The notes below the pieces were generated by a model. It saw only the letters and a list, made by a program, of their open reading frames with translations. It was not told where the DNA came from and made no database searches. 64,000 bases of DNA from Curvibacter sp. PD_MW3 (GTDB lineage Bacteria > Pseudomonadota > Gammaproteobacteria > Burkholderiales > Burkholderiaceae_C). A program made the position numbers and the translations under genes. Location: contig NSIV01000013.1 in the NCBI GenBank assembly GCA_002633085.1, positions 1 through 64,000 on the forward strand, in the 5' to 3' direction. Positions within the stretch are counted from its first letter, which is position 1. Every line of letters starts with the position of its first letter. Below are positions 1-11,190 of the stretch, one piece after another.

Positions 1-60
1 GGGCAGGGGCATGGGGCGTAGGGCTCGCAAAAAGGTTACCGGATGTCGCCGAAAAAGCAA

Positions 61-91
61 AAAAGCCGCCTGGTAAACCTGGGCGGCTTTT
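61..91. terminator. Bidirectional intrinsic terminator
   Basis: Perfect stem AAAAGCCGCC / GGCGGCTTTT with an 11-nt loop; the A and T flanks allow termination on either strand. It probably serves a gene lying off the left edge. Nothing else is recognisable in bases 1-60. Confidence 0.8.
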
Positions 92-180
92 CTGGGGGAG
101 CGCAGTTGCAGTTTTCAACGGCATAAGTTCATTATGCATGAGCTGGAACGGCTGCGCATCGCTTGTTGCTGCAATGCATC

Positions 181-203
181 AAAACAGGGTTGGTCCCTGT
201 TTT
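181..203 (-). terminator. Terminator downstream of bcp
   Basis: Stem AAAACAGGG / CCCTGTTTT with loop TTGGT, starting 7 bases past the bcp stop codon. On the minus strand the stem runs out into GTTTT. Confidence 0.7.
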
Positions 204-209
204 TTCTTC

Positions 210-692
210 TCAGGCGGCGGCAGCCTTCTTGAGTACCTTGACGGCCTTGAGCACTTCGTCCACGTGGCCCGGCACCTTCAGGCCGCGCCATTCCTGCTTG
301 AGCTGGCCATCGGCGCCGATCAGGAAGGTACTGCGCTCGATGCCCTTGACCTTCTTGCCGTACATGATCTTGTTCTTGACCACGCCGAACATGTGGCACA
401 TCTTCTCTTCGGTGTCAGCGATGAGTTCGAAGGGCAGCTCCAGCTTGGCCTTGAACTCGTCGTGGGACTTCATGTTGTCGCGCGAAACACCGAACACGGT
501 GGCGCCGGCCTTCACGAAATCCTTGTATTTGTCGCGGAACTGCATGGCTTCCGTGGTGCAGCCGGGCGTGTTGTCCTTGGGGTAGAAATACAGCACAAGG
601 GTTTGGCCGAGGTGGGAAGTGTTGGAAACCTTGATGCCGCTGGTGGCATTTGCTTCAAATTCCGGGATAGGTTTGTTTACAACGATCGCCAT
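210..692 (-). CDS. bcp: Peroxiredoxin, Bcp/PrxQ family
   Basis: Thioredoxin-dependent thiol peroxidase of 160 residues that reduces H2O2 and organic hydroperoxides in the cytoplasm. The peroxidatic cysteine is Cys45 in NTPGCTTEA, on the usual YFYPKDNTPGC strand-helix junction. The resolving cysteine found five residues later in E. coli Bcp is absent (Met50 there). Cys99 is the only other cysteine and could resolve, as in other PrxQ subtypes; that is inference. The gene is monocistronic and followed by its own terminator. Length is normal for the family. Confidence 0.95.
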   Translation of the reverse strand: MAIVVNKPIPEFEANATSGIKVSNTSHLGQTLVLYFYPKDNTPGCTTEAMQFRDKYKDFVKAGATVFGVSRDNMKSHDEFKAKLELPFELIADTEEKMCHMFGVVKNKIMYGKKVKGIERSTFLIGADGQLKQEWRGLKVPGHVDEVLKAVKVLKKAAAA

Positions 693-822
693 AAGCCTTA
701 AATCTTGTGTGACAGGAGCTGTCGTATGGATGGTCGGGGTTTACGCTGTAACAGCTCGGTCGCGTCCCCGACTCAATTTATCATTTTACCTCGAAATTGA
801 TAACCAGGGAGGGCGGGGGGTG

Positions 823-1197
823 CTAGGGGCTTTCCAGTAGCAGGGCGGCGACCACATGCCGGCCTTCGCCTGCCAGGATGTTGTAGGTGCGGCAGGCGGC
901 TGCCGTGTCCATGGTTTCGATGCCGATGCGCCGCTCGACCAGGGCCTGGAGCCAAGCCGGCTGGGGAAAACGCAGGCGATCGCCACTGCCGAACAGCACC
1001 AGCTCGGGGCCGCTGTCGACCAGCCGGGCAAAGTGCGCAGCACTCAGCTCGCTGTAACGCGCACATTCCCAGTCAAACCGCTGACCACGCGAACCGACCA
1101 CCAGGCTGGTGGTGATTTTTTCTCCATCCAAGCCAATCCAGCCCGGGCCGTAGCCGCTGATGGTCTGAACGTCGAATTTGTCGGGCTGGAGTTTCAT
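823..1197 (-). CDS. Mth938-like (DUF498/Xcc1710) domain protein
   Basis: A 124-residue single-domain protein of the MTH938/NDUFAF3-like fold. Recognisable features are the N-terminal ISGYGPGWIGLDGE, the strand SLVVGS and the central ELVLFGSGDRLRFP, followed by GIETMDTAAACRTYNILAGEGR. The bacterial proteins have no settled biochemical role; the mitochondrial relative NDUFAF3 helps assemble respiratory complex I. It is divergent from the plus-strand aminotransferase at 1261, with only about 60 bp between them, so the two probably share a promoter region. Confidence 0.85.
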   Translation of the reverse strand: MKLQPDKFDVQTISGYGPGWIGLDGEKITTSLVVGSRGQRFDWECARYSELSAAHFARLVDSGPELVLFGSGDRLRFPQPAWLQALVERRIGIETMDTAAACRTYNILAGEGRHVVAALLLESP

Positions 1198-1260
1198 AGG
1201 AAGAAAGGAACTGTGGTCAAATTATAGGTTTCGCCCCGCTTTCAGCATCCCGGAGGGACT

Positions 1261-2490
1261 TTGAAAACCATACGTAAATCTGCCAAGCTGTCCAACGTGC
1301 TCTACGACATTCGCGGCCCCATCATGGATGCGGCCAAGCAAATGGAGGAAGAGGGGCAGAAGATCATCAAGCTCAATATTGGGAACTTGGCGGCTTTCGG
1401 TTTTGACGCGCCGGAGGAAATCCAGCAGGACATGATCCGCAACCTGCCCAATTCGGCCGGTTATTCCGACAGCAAGGGCATCTTCGGCGCCCGCAAGGCG
1501 GTGATGCACTATACCCAGCAGCAGGGTATGAAGGGCGTGACGCTGGACGACATCTACCTGGGCAATGGCGCCAGCGATCTGATCGTCATGGCCACCAATG
1601 CGCTGCTCGACGAGGGCGACGAACTGCTGCTGCCGGCCCCCGACTATCCGCTGTGGACGGCGGCCACCAGCCTCTCGGGGGGCTCGCCGGTGCACTACCT
1701 GTGCGACGAAGAGAACGGCTGGATGCCGGACCTGAACGACATCCGCAGCAAGATCACCCCGCGCACCAAGGGCATCGTGGTCATCAACCCGAACAACCCG
1801 ACCGGCGCCCTGTATTCCGAAGAACTGCTCAAGGGCATTGTCGACATCGCGCGTGAACATGGCCTGGTGATCCTGGCTGACGAGGTGTACGACAAGGTGC
1901 TCTACGACGGCGAGCACCATGTTGCGCTGGGCAGTCTCTCGGAAGACGTGCTGACGCTGACCTTCAATTCCCTCAGCAAGTCCTACCGTTCCTGCGGTTA
2001 CCGGGCCGGCTGGATGGTGATCTCGGGCGACAAACGGGGCGCACAGGACTACATCGAAGGCCTGAACATGCTGGCCAACATGCGACTGTGTGCCAATGTC
2101 CCGGGACAATGGGCGGTGCAGACGGCGCTGGGTGGCTACCAGAGCATCAACGACCTGGTGAAGGAAGGCGGACGGCTGCGCCGTCAGCGCGACCTGGCGT
2201 ACGAGCTCATCACGGCCATTCCGGGGGTGACGTGTGTCAAACCCAAGGCGTCGCTGTACATGTTTCCCCGGCTGGACCCCAAGGTCTACCCGATCGAGGA
2301 CGACCGCCAGTTCTTCCTTGAACTGTTGCGCGAGACCCGCGTGATGCTGGTGCAGGGCAGCGGCTTCAACTGGCCCAAGCCGGATCACTTCCGCATCGTG
2401 TTCCTGCCGTATGAAGACGATTTGCGCGAGGCCATTGGCCGCGTGGCCAAATTCCTTGAGAACTACCGAAAGCGCCACGCGCGCACCTAA
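1261..2490 (+). CDS. alaA: Alanine/valine-type PLP aminotransferase (AlaA/AlaT-like)
   Basis: Fold-type I PLP aminotransferase of 409 residues, probably making alanine from pyruvate and glutamate. Visible motifs are NPNNPTGALYSEE, LADEVYDKVLYDGEHH and the PLP-lysine motif SLSKSYRSCGYRAGW; RIVFLPYEDDL near the C-terminus carries the substrate-carboxylate arginine region. The start is TTG at 1261, chosen because CGGAGGG lies a few bases upstream and the family N-terminus (KSAKLSNVLYDIRGP) follows at once. It stands directly before hom, an arrangement consistent with co-transcription of amino-acid biosynthesis genes. Confidence 0.9.
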   Translation: MKTIRKSAKLSNVLYDIRGPIMDAAKQMEEEGQKIIKLNIGNLAAFGFDAPEEIQQDMIRNLPNSAGYSDSKGIFGARKAVMHYTQQQGMKGVTLDDIYLGNGASDLIVMATNALLDEGDELLLPAPDYPLWTAATSLSGGSPVHYLCDEENGWMPDLNDIRSKITPRTKGIVVINPNNPTGALYSEELLKGIVDIAREHGLVILADEVYDKVLYDGEHHVALGSLSEDVLTLTFNSLSKSYRSCGYRAGWMVISGDKRGAQDYIEGLNMLANMRLCANVPGQWAVQTALGGYQSINDLVKEGGRLRRQRDLAYELITAIPGVTCVKPKASLYMFPRLDPKVYPIEDDRQFFLELLRETRVMLVQGSGFNWPKPDHFRIVFLPYEDDLREAIGRVAKFLENYRKRHART

Positions 2491-2530
2491 TTTTGAAGAC
2501 GGCGCGACCGCGCCATGAACTGAGTCAAAG

Positions 2531-3865
2531 ATGAAAGCAATACAAGTAGGCCTGTTGGGCATCGGTACCGTGGGTTCGGGCACCTTCCATGTGCTCAAGC
2601 GCAACCAGGAAGAAATCAAGCGTCGCGCCGGTCGCGGCATCGAAATCACCATGGTCGCTGACCTCGATGTGGCTCGCGCCCAGAGCGTCGTCGGCCCGGA
2701 CGTGAAGGTGGTGAACGACGCCCGCGCCATCATTGCCAACCCCGAGATCGACATCGTGGTCGAGCTCATCGGCGGCTACGGCATCGCCAAGCAGCTGGTG
2801 ATGGAAGCCATTGCCGCTGGCAAGCACGTGGTCACCGCCAACAAGGCGCTGCTGGCCGTGCACGGCACAGAGATCTTTGCCGCCGCGTCCGCCAAGGGCG
2901 TGATGGTGGCCTTCGAGGCGGCTGTGGCCGGTGGCATCCCGATCATCAAGGCGCTGCGCGAGGGCCTGACGGCCAACCGCATCCAGTGGATTGCCGGCAT
3001 CATCAACGGCACCACCAACTTCATCCTGTCCGAGATGCGCGACAAGGGGCTGGACTTCGACGTCGTGCTGAAAGAAGCGCAACGCCTGGGCTACGCCGAG
3101 GCCGATCCGACCTTCGATATCGAAGGCGTGGACGCCGCGCACAAGGCCACCATCATGTCGGCCATTGCCTTCGGCATCCCGGTGCAGTTCGACAAGGCCT
3201 ATGTGGAAGGCATCACCAAGCTGGGCGCGCAGGACATCCGCTACGCCGAGCAGTTGGGCTACCGCATCAAGCTGCTGGGCATCACCAAGCGCACCGCCAA
3301 GGGCATCGAGCTGCGCGTGCATCCGAGCCTGGTGCCGAGCAAGCGCCTGATTGCCAACGTCGAGGGCGCCATGAACGCCGTGGTGGTCAATGGCGACGCC
3401 GTTGGCACCACGCTGTACTACGGCAAGGGCGCCGGCTCCGAGCCCACCGCCAGCGCGGTGATCGCCGACCTGGTGGACATTGCCCGCCTGCACACGGCCG
3501 ACCCGCTCAACCGCGTGCCGCACCTGGCTTTCCAGCCCAACACGCTCGACCAGGCCATGAACAACCTGCCCGTGCTGCCCATGAGCGAGGTGGTGACGAG
3601 CTACTACCTGCGTCTGCGCGTGGCCGACGAGGCCGGCGTGCTGGCCAAGGTCACCGGCATCCTGGCCGAGGCCGGCATCAGCATCGACGCCGTGTTGCAG
3701 CGCGAGGCCGACGAGGTGGGCGGCGAAGGCTCCACCCAGACCGACCTGATCATCCTGACGCACGATGCACGCGAAGGCACCATGAATGACGCGCTGGCCA
3801 AGCTGCAGGCGCTGCCGACGGTGCTGGCACCGATCGTGCGCATCCGCAAGGAAGAGCTGGCCTGA
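2531..3865 (+). CDS. hom: Homoserine dehydrogenase
   Basis: NAD(P)H-dependent reduction of aspartate semialdehyde to homoserine, the branch step to threonine and methionine. The 444-residue protein has an N-terminal Rossmann motif (GLLGIGTVGSGT), the catalytic core GIINGTTNFILSEM with EADPTFDIEGVDAAHK, and a C-terminal ACT domain from about residue 355 (YYLRLRVADEAGVLAKVTGIL) that normally senses threonine. The stop codon shares its last A with the thrC start (TGATG), so translation of the two is coupled. Confidence 0.97.
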   Translation: MKAIQVGLLGIGTVGSGTFHVLKRNQEEIKRRAGRGIEITMVADLDVARAQSVVGPDVKVVNDARAIIANPEIDIVVELIGGYGIAKQLVMEAIAAGKHVVTANKALLAVHGTEIFAAASAKGVMVAFEAAVAGGIPIIKALREGLTANRIQWIAGIINGTTNFILSEMRDKGLDFDVVLKEAQRLGYAEADPTFDIEGVDAAHKATIMSAIAFGIPVQFDKAYVEGITKLGAQDIRYAEQLGYRIKLLGITKRTAKGIELRVHPSLVPSKRLIANVEGAMNAVVVNGDAVGTTLYYGKGAGSEPTASAVIADLVDIARLHTADPLNRVPHLAFQPNTLDQAMNNLPVLPMSEVVTSYYLRLRVADEAGVLAKVTGILAEAGISIDAVLQREADEVGGEGSTQTDLIILTHDAREGTMNDALAKLQALPTVLAPIVRIRKEELA

Positions 3866-5280
3866 TGAAATACCTGAGCACCCGCGGTCATGCTGACCGC
3901 AAGCGTTTCTGCGAAATCCTGCTCGAAGGCCTGGCGCCCGACGGCGGCCTGTACCTGCCCGAGTCCTACCCGCAGGTCGACGATGCCACGTTGACCAAGT
4001 GGCGCAACCTGCCGTATGCCGATCTGGCGTTCGAAATCCTGTCGCTCTACATCGACGACATCCCGGCCGACGACCTGCGCGCCATCTGCCGCAAGACCTA
4101 CACCGAGGCGGTGTTCGGCACGAAAGAAATCGTGCCGCTGCGCCAGCTGGAAAACGGCCTGTACCTGGAAGCCCTGTCCAACGGCCCGACGCTGGCCTTC
4201 AAGGACATGGCGATGCAGCTGCTGGGCAACCTGTTCGAGTACGAACTGGCTCGCCGCGGCGAGCAGCTCAACATTTTGGGCGCCACCAGTGGCGACACCG
4301 GCAGCGCGGCCGAATACGCCATGCGCGGCAAGCAGGGCGTGCGCGTTTTCATGACCAGCCCGTTCGGCCGCATGAGCCCGTTCCAGCAGGCGCAGATGTT
4401 CAGCCTGCAGGACGCCAACATCCACAACCTGGCAGTCAAAGGCGTGTTCGACGATTGCCAGGATATCGTCAAGGCGGTGTCCAACGACCTGGACTTCAAG
4501 CGCCAGTACAAGATCGGCACCGTCAACTCCATCAACTGGGCGCGCCTGGTGGCGCAGGTGGTGTATTACTTCGCCGGCTACTTCCAGGCCACCAAGAACA
4601 ACAGCGAGAAGGTGAGCTTCACCGTGCCCTCCGGCAACTTCGGCAACGTCTGCGCGGGCCACGTGGCGCGCATGATGGGCCTGCCGATCGACAAGCTGGT
4701 GGTGGCCACCAACGAGAACGACGTGCTCGACGAGTTCTTCCGCACCGGCGTCTACCGCGTGCGCGGCAGTGCCGACACGCACGAGACTTCCAGCCCGTCG
4801 ATGGACATCTCCAAGGCCTCGAACTTCGAGCGCTTCGTGTTCGACCTGCTGGGCCGCGACGGCGCCAAGACCAAGGCCTTGTTCGGTGAGCAGCTGGGCA
4901 AAACCGGCCAGTTCGACCTGAGCCAGGATCCGGCCTTCGCGCAGGCGCACCAGCGTTATGGTTTTTCCAGCGGCAAGAGCACCCATGCCAACCGACTGGC
5001 TACCATCAAGGACACGTTCGAGCGCTTCGGCGGCATGATCGACACCCACACCGCCGACGGCCTGAAGGTGGCGCGCGAGCACCTGAGTGCCGGCGTGCCG
5101 ATGATCGTGCTGGAGACGGCGCTGCCGATCAAGTTTGCTTCAACCATCGTCGAGGCGCTGGGGCGCGAGCCGGACCGGCCGGCCAAGTTCGAGGGTATCG
5201 AGCAACTGCCCAAGCGCGTGACGGTGCTTGAGGCCGACGTGCAGGCCGTCAAGGCCTACATCGTTGCCAATTGCAAATGA
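3865..5280 (+). CDS. thrC: Threonine synthase
   Basis: PLP enzyme converting O-phosphohomoserine to threonine; 471 residues, the length of the type 2 (E. coli/yeast-like) class. The N-terminal YLSTRGHADRKRFCEILLEGLAPDGGLYLPE is characteristic, NGPTLAFKDMAMQLLG holds the PLP lysine, and GATSGDTGSAAEYAM and PSGNFGNVCAG are phosphate-binding loops. It overlaps hom by one base. A copy of the GCTATCAA repeat follows before mobB. Confidence 0.97.
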   Translation: MKYLSTRGHADRKRFCEILLEGLAPDGGLYLPESYPQVDDATLTKWRNLPYADLAFEILSLYIDDIPADDLRAICRKTYTEAVFGTKEIVPLRQLENGLYLEALSNGPTLAFKDMAMQLLGNLFEYELARRGEQLNILGATSGDTGSAAEYAMRGKQGVRVFMTSPFGRMSPFQQAQMFSLQDANIHNLAVKGVFDDCQDIVKAVSNDLDFKRQYKIGTVNSINWARLVAQVVYYFAGYFQATKNNSEKVSFTVPSGNFGNVCAGHVARMMGLPIDKLVVATNENDVLDEFFRTGVYRVRGSADTHETSSPSMDISKASNFERFVFDLLGRDGAKTKALFGEQLGKTGQFDLSQDPAFAQAHQRYGFSSGKSTHANRLATIKDTFERFGGMIDTHTADGLKVAREHLSAGVPMIVLETALPIKFASTIVEALGREPDRPAKFEGIEQLPKRVTVLEADVQAVKAYIVANCK

Positions 5281-5285
5281 AATCG

Positions 5286-5333
5286 GGCTTTTGCCCTTCA
5301 GGAATAAGCGTGACCAGCTATCAAAAACATAGC
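5286..5333 (-). repeat. Dispersed GCTATCAA repeat, copy 1
   Basis: Intergenic copy between thrC and mobB. It shows the family layout: a TTGCCCTTCA block, AAGCG, then CAGCTATCAAAAACATAGC. It aligns with copies at 32777 and 61181 in the same orientation. Confidence 0.7.
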
Positions 5334-5350
5334 GTTCTGAAGGTGGCCGC

Positions 5351-5887
5351 ATGAAGGTCATCGGCTTTGCCGGCTATTCCGGCTCGGGCAAGACCACGCT
5401 GGTCGAGCGCCTGATTCCCGAACTCAAGCTGCGCGGGCAGCGGGTTTCCGTGGTCAAGCATGCGCACCACAGCTTCGACATCGACCACCCGGGCAAGGAC
5501 AGCTGGCGCCACCGCGAGGCTGGCGCTTTCGAGGTGGTGATCGCCTCCGACCGGCGCATGGCTTTGATGCGTGAGTTCGAGCAGCCGACCGAGCTTTCGG
5601 TGCACCAGCTGATTGCCGAGCTGGATGACAGCGTTGACTGGGTGCTGGTCGAGGGCTACAAGAACAGCGACCTGCTCAAGATCGAAGTCTGGCGTGCGTC
5701 CACGGCCAAGCCGGTGCGTTATCCGGACGACGACTTCATCGCCGCCATAACCACCGACTCGCCCGACCAGTTGCCACAACCCACCGTGCTCGACGTGCTC
5801 AACCTCAACGATGCCGAAGCCGTCGCCGACTGGCTGATCCAGCATGCCGAGCGTTTTGACTACAGTCCCGAGTTGTACGCCGTATGA
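5351..5887 (+). CDS. mobB: Molybdopterin-guanine dinucleotide biosynthesis adaptor MobB
   Basis: GTP-binding adaptor (178 aa) that works with MobA when GMP is attached to molybdopterin. The P-loop GYSGSGKTTLVERLI lies at residues 6-20, followed by KHAHHSFDIDHPGKDSWRHREAGA and VEGYKNSDLLKIEVWR, both typical of MobB. It opens a tight four-gene molybdenum cofactor cluster and overlaps moeA by four bases (ATGA). Confidence 0.95.
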   Translation: MKVIGFAGYSGSGKTTLVERLIPELKLRGQRVSVVKHAHHSFDIDHPGKDSWRHREAGAFEVVIASDRRMALMREFEQPTELSVHQLIAELDDSVDWVLVEGYKNSDLLKIEVWRASTAKPVRYPDDDFIAAITTDSPDQLPQPTVLDVLNLNDAEAVADWLIQHAERFDYSPELYAV

Positions 5888-7140
5888 ACGCCCCACGCCC
5901 TCCCTTGAAAGCGCTGGACGAGGCCCTGGCCGAGTTGCTGGCCCATGCCCAGCCGCTTCCCGGCATTGAAGACATCACCACTTTTGACGGCGACGGCCGC
6001 GTGCTGGCGCGCGACATCGTCTCCGCGCTGCATGTGCCGCCGCAGGACAACAGCTCGATGGACGGCTACGCCGTGCGCTGCGCCGACGTGCGCGAAGCCG
6101 GCGTCGTGTTGCCGGTGTCGCAGCGCATTCCGGCCGGTGCCAGCGGTGCGCCGCTGCAGCCCGGCAGCGTGGCGCGCATCTTCACCGGCGCGCCGGTGCC
6201 GGCGGGGGCCGACGCCATCGTCATGCAGGAAGAGTGTGAGGCCGCAGGCGAGGGCAGTGTGCGCGTCAATGCCGTGCCGAAACCAGGCCGGTGGATCCGC
6301 CGCGCTGGCGAGGACGTCACGCGCGGCGCCGTGGTGCTATCAAAAGGGGAGCGACTGGCGCCGTCTTCATTGGGCTTGGCAGCCAGTATTGGCATGAGCA
6401 CGCTGCCGGTGGTGCGCCGCCCGCGCGTGGCGCTGTTCTCTACCGGCGACGAGCTGGTGATGCCGGGCGACATCGCGCCCGAGCACATGCCGCCCGGCGC
6501 GATCTACAACTCCAACCGCTTCTTCCTGCGCGCGCTGCTGCAGCGCCTGGGCTGCGACGTCACCGACTACGGCATCGTGCCCGACCAGCGCGACGCCACC
6601 CTCGATGCCCTGCGCGACGCCGCGCAGCAGCACGACCTGATCCTCACCAGCGGCGGCGTTTCGGTGGGCGAGGAAGACCACATCAAGCCGGCCGTGCAGC
6701 AGCTGGGCGAACTCGACCTCTGGCAGATCGCCATCAAGCCCGGCAAACCGTTTGCGTACGGCAAGATTTACCGTGGCGCCAACCGAAGTGCGCAGGACGC
6801 CTGCCACTTCGCCGGCCTGCCCGGCAACCCGGTGTCGAGTTTCATCACCTTCCTGGTGCTGGTGCGGCCCTTCCTGCTCAAGCTGCAGGGTGTGGTGGAC
6901 GTGGCACCCGTGAGCGTGGCGCTGCCGGCGCATTTCGACTGGCCGCGTGCCGACAAGCGCCGCGAGTTCCTGCGCGTGCGTCGCAATGCCGCTGGTGGTC
7001 TGGAGCTGTTCCCCAATCAGAGCTCGGGCGTGCTGACCTCGGCCGTCTGGGGCGACGGCGTGGTGGACAACCCGGCCGGCCAGACCATTGCCAAAGGCGA
7101 CACCGTGCAGTTCATGTCCTTTGCGGAGTTGATGGGATGA
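5884..7140 (+). CDS. moeA: Molybdopterin molybdenumtransferase MoeA
   Basis: Inserts molybdate into adenylylated molybdopterin; 418 aa. Motifs include PPQDNSSMDGYAVR, RIFTGAPVPAGADAIVMQEE, LFSTGDELVMPGD, IYNSNRFFLRALL, the MPT-binding LTSGGVSVGEEDHIKPAV and IKPGKPFAYGKI. It overlaps mobB by four bases upstream and moaD by four bases downstream, so the cluster is translationally coupled. Confidence 0.97.
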   Translation: MNAPRPPLKALDEALAELLAHAQPLPGIEDITTFDGDGRVLARDIVSALHVPPQDNSSMDGYAVRCADVREAGVVLPVSQRIPAGASGAPLQPGSVARIFTGAPVPAGADAIVMQEECEAAGEGSVRVNAVPKPGRWIRRAGEDVTRGAVVLSKGERLAPSSLGLAASIGMSTLPVVRRPRVALFSTGDELVMPGDIAPEHMPPGAIYNSNRFFLRALLQRLGCDVTDYGIVPDQRDATLDALRDAAQQHDLILTSGGVSVGEEDHIKPAVQQLGELDLWQIAIKPGKPFAYGKIYRGANRSAQDACHFAGLPGNPVSSFITFLVLVRPFLLKLQGVVDVAPVSVALPAHFDWPRADKRREFLRVRRNAAGGLELFPNQSSGVLTSAVWGDGVVDNPAGQTIAKGDTVQFMSFAELMG

Positions 7141-7388
7141 AGGTCAACGTCAAATACTTCGCCTCGATCCGCGAAAGCATCGGCACCGGCAGCGAAGCGC
7201 TCGACACCACGGCCGCTACGCTGGGTGCACTGCGCGACGAACTGATTGCCCGCGGCGGCGCCCATGCCGAGAGCCTGGCGCGCGGCCGTGCGGTGCGCGT
7301 GGCGCTCAACCAGGTGATGAGCGATGAGGTCACGCCCTTGAGCGAGGGTGCCGAAGTCGCCTTCTTCCCTCCTGTCACCGGAGGCTGA
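7137..7388 (+). CDS. moaD: Molybdopterin synthase sulfur carrier subunit MoaD
   Basis: Small ubiquitin-fold protein of 83 aa (MKVNVKYFASIRESIG...) that carries the thiocarboxylate sulfur for molybdopterin synthase. The C-terminus FFPPVTGG supplies the required Gly-Gly tail that is adenylated and sulfurated. The ATG at 7137 overlaps the moeA stop, and moaE begins one base after this stop. It partners with MoaE. Confidence 0.95.
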   Translation: MKVNVKYFASIRESIGTGSEALDTTAATLGALRDELIARGGAHAESLARGRAVRVALNQVMSDEVTPLSEGAEVAFFPPVTGG

Positions 7389-7389
7389 C

Positions 7390-7869
7390 ATGGCCAACCG
7401 CGTCTTGATCCAGACCGAAGACTTCGACGTCAACGCCGAGATCGCGGCCTTGCGGGCGCAGGACAAGCGCGTCGGTGCCGTCTGCAGTTTCATCGGCACC
7501 GTGCGCGACCGCAACGATGGCAGCGCGGTCAGTGCCATGGAGCTGGAGCACTACCCGGGCATGACGGAGAAATCGATCGAGGACATGATCGATGCCGCCT
7601 TCAAACGCTTCGACATCTACGCCGCGCGCGTCATCCACCGCGTCGGCCCCTTGCAGCCGCTGGACCAGATCGTGCTGGTGGCCGTGACCTCGGCACACCG
7701 CGGCGAGAGCTTCCAGGCCTGCGAGTTCCTGATGGACTACCTCAAGACCCAGGCGCCGTTCTGGAAGAAGGAACAGACGCCCGAGGGCGCGCGCTGGGTT
7801 GATGCCCGCGTCAGCGACGACAAGGCGCTGGCCAAGTGGGGCATTTCTTCCGGCAATTCGGCGGTCTAA
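7390..7869 (+). CDS. moaE: Molybdopterin synthase catalytic subunit MoaE
   Basis: Large subunit of molybdopterin synthase (159 aa), which converts cyclic pyranopterin monophosphate to molybdopterin with sulfur from MoaD. Visible motifs are GAVCSFIGTVRDRN, MELEHYPGMTEK, RVIHRVGPL and, near the end, FWKKEQTPEGARWVDA with the catalytic lysine region. I chose the ATG at 7390 rather than an upstream in-frame ATG inside moaD because the family N-terminus begins here, one base after the moaD stop. Confidence 0.95.
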   Translation: MANRVLIQTEDFDVNAEIAALRAQDKRVGAVCSFIGTVRDRNDGSAVSAMELEHYPGMTEKSIEDMIDAAFKRFDIYAARVIHRVGPLQPLDQIVLVAVTSAHRGESFQACEFLMDYLKTQAPFWKKEQTPEGARWVDARVSDDKALAKWGISSGNSAV

Positions 7870-7878
7870 TTTCTGAAG

Positions 7879-8307
7879 TCAGGCTGGCGCCACGCGGACC
7901 TGGTTGGCACGCCGGGTGAGCGGGATACCCAGACTCCGGCGCACGCTCGCGGGTGGATGACCACGGTGCTTCACCATCTTTGCATCAACACCACGTTTGA
8001 TACGCCAAGGGATGGGCGACCGCGAATGGCGCCTGCGTCTGGGTACGCCCACTCACCCGGCTTGAACTGCATGGCGGGTGTGTCACGGAAGTCCGAATTC
8101 ATCGCGCTCCAACATGGCTGGCATGAGCCGGGTGCTTGGGGACGTCCGGGCTCAGGCACCATTCGCGGTTGCCCATCTTTCTGCTTACGGGTACCGTCTT
8201 GATGCGATGATGGGCGCGCGCCTACCACTTGGGCCCGCGAGCGTGCGCCGAAGAACGGATCTCCCTAAGCGCCCGGCGTGCCAAGTCGCTTGCGAGGCGC
8301 CAGCTGA
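7879..8307. repeat. Large imperfect inverted repeat (~430 bp) between moaE and clpB
   Basis: The 553-bp gap between moaE and clpB is largely one inverted repeat centred near 8094. Pairing blocks keep a nearly constant register: 7904-7916 with 8272-8284 (13/13), 7937-7953 with 8234-8250 (17/17), 8011-8035 with 8153-8177 (23/25), and 8054-8060 with 8128-8134 (7/7). Each arm carries a related micro-ORF. On the plus strand at 8012-8065, 17 codons begin MGDREW and end HPA. On the minus strand at 8176-8099, 25 codons begin MGNREW and contain KHPA. The arms could be two diverged, oppositely oriented copies of a repeat element, or a structured RNA. Nothing identifies its function. Confidence 0.75.
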
Positions 8308-8372
8308 ATCGGTCCCGAACCAGCCGATCAACGCTGATTTGATGTTCATCAAGAACGTTTTCGGTCCCATCC

Positions 8373-8398
8373 CTTGAAATTCAGGGCAGGCACCCAAA
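8373..8398 (+). promoter_or_regulatory. Possible heat-shock (sigma-32) promoter of clpB
   Basis: CTTGAAA at 8373-8379, within CCCTTGAAA, matches the sigma-32 -35 consensus. Eleven bases on, CACCCAAA is only a weak match to the CCCCAT-type -10. The position 44-50 bp before the clpB start fits the known heat-shock control of clpB; the call is inference. Confidence 0.4.
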
Positions 8399-8422
8399 GC
8401 TGCGATGCAATCGGAGGATTTC

Positions 8423-11020
<2,598 letters not shown>

Positions 11021-11049
11021 GGGCAGCCGCCGCTCAAGGGGCACGAATT

Positions 11050-11097
11050 GCTATCAATTCAGTAGCTTCTCGCGCTTTCTATTCAAGGGCTGGCGCC
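11050..11097 (+). repeat. Dispersed GCTATCAA repeat, copy 2
   Basis: GCTATC-AATTCA-GTAGC followed by TTCTCGCG and ATTCAAGGGCTGGCGCC, in the same layout and orientation as the copies at 20307, 25540 and 45770. It lies just downstream of clpB. Confidence 0.7.
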
Positions 11098-11115
11098 CTG
11101 TTGGATGCAAAAAAG

Positions 11116-11150
11116 AACCCGCCGCCGGCACATGCCAGCGGCGGGTTTTT
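11116..11150. terminator. Terminator between convergent clpB and the 76-aa gene
   Basis: Stem CCCGCCGC / GCGGCGGG extended by GGCA/GCC, followed by TTTTT on the plus strand and preceded by AAAAAAGAA, so it can terminate both convergent transcripts. Confidence 0.85.
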
Positions 11151-11190
11151 GCTACCTGAGTGGCTGAGTGCTTGAGGCCGAGGCAAGCAT

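Noticed and set aside
2525-5082. Long minus-strand frames opposite hom and thrC
   Set aside because: His/Val/Gly/Ala-rich shadow translations with no motifs; the plus-strand genes are clear.
6336-6348. GCTATCAAAAGG inside moeA, resembling the dispersed repeat core
   Set aside because: It encodes VVLSKGERL, which fits the conserved MoeA sequence, and no flanking repeat arm is present; likely chance.
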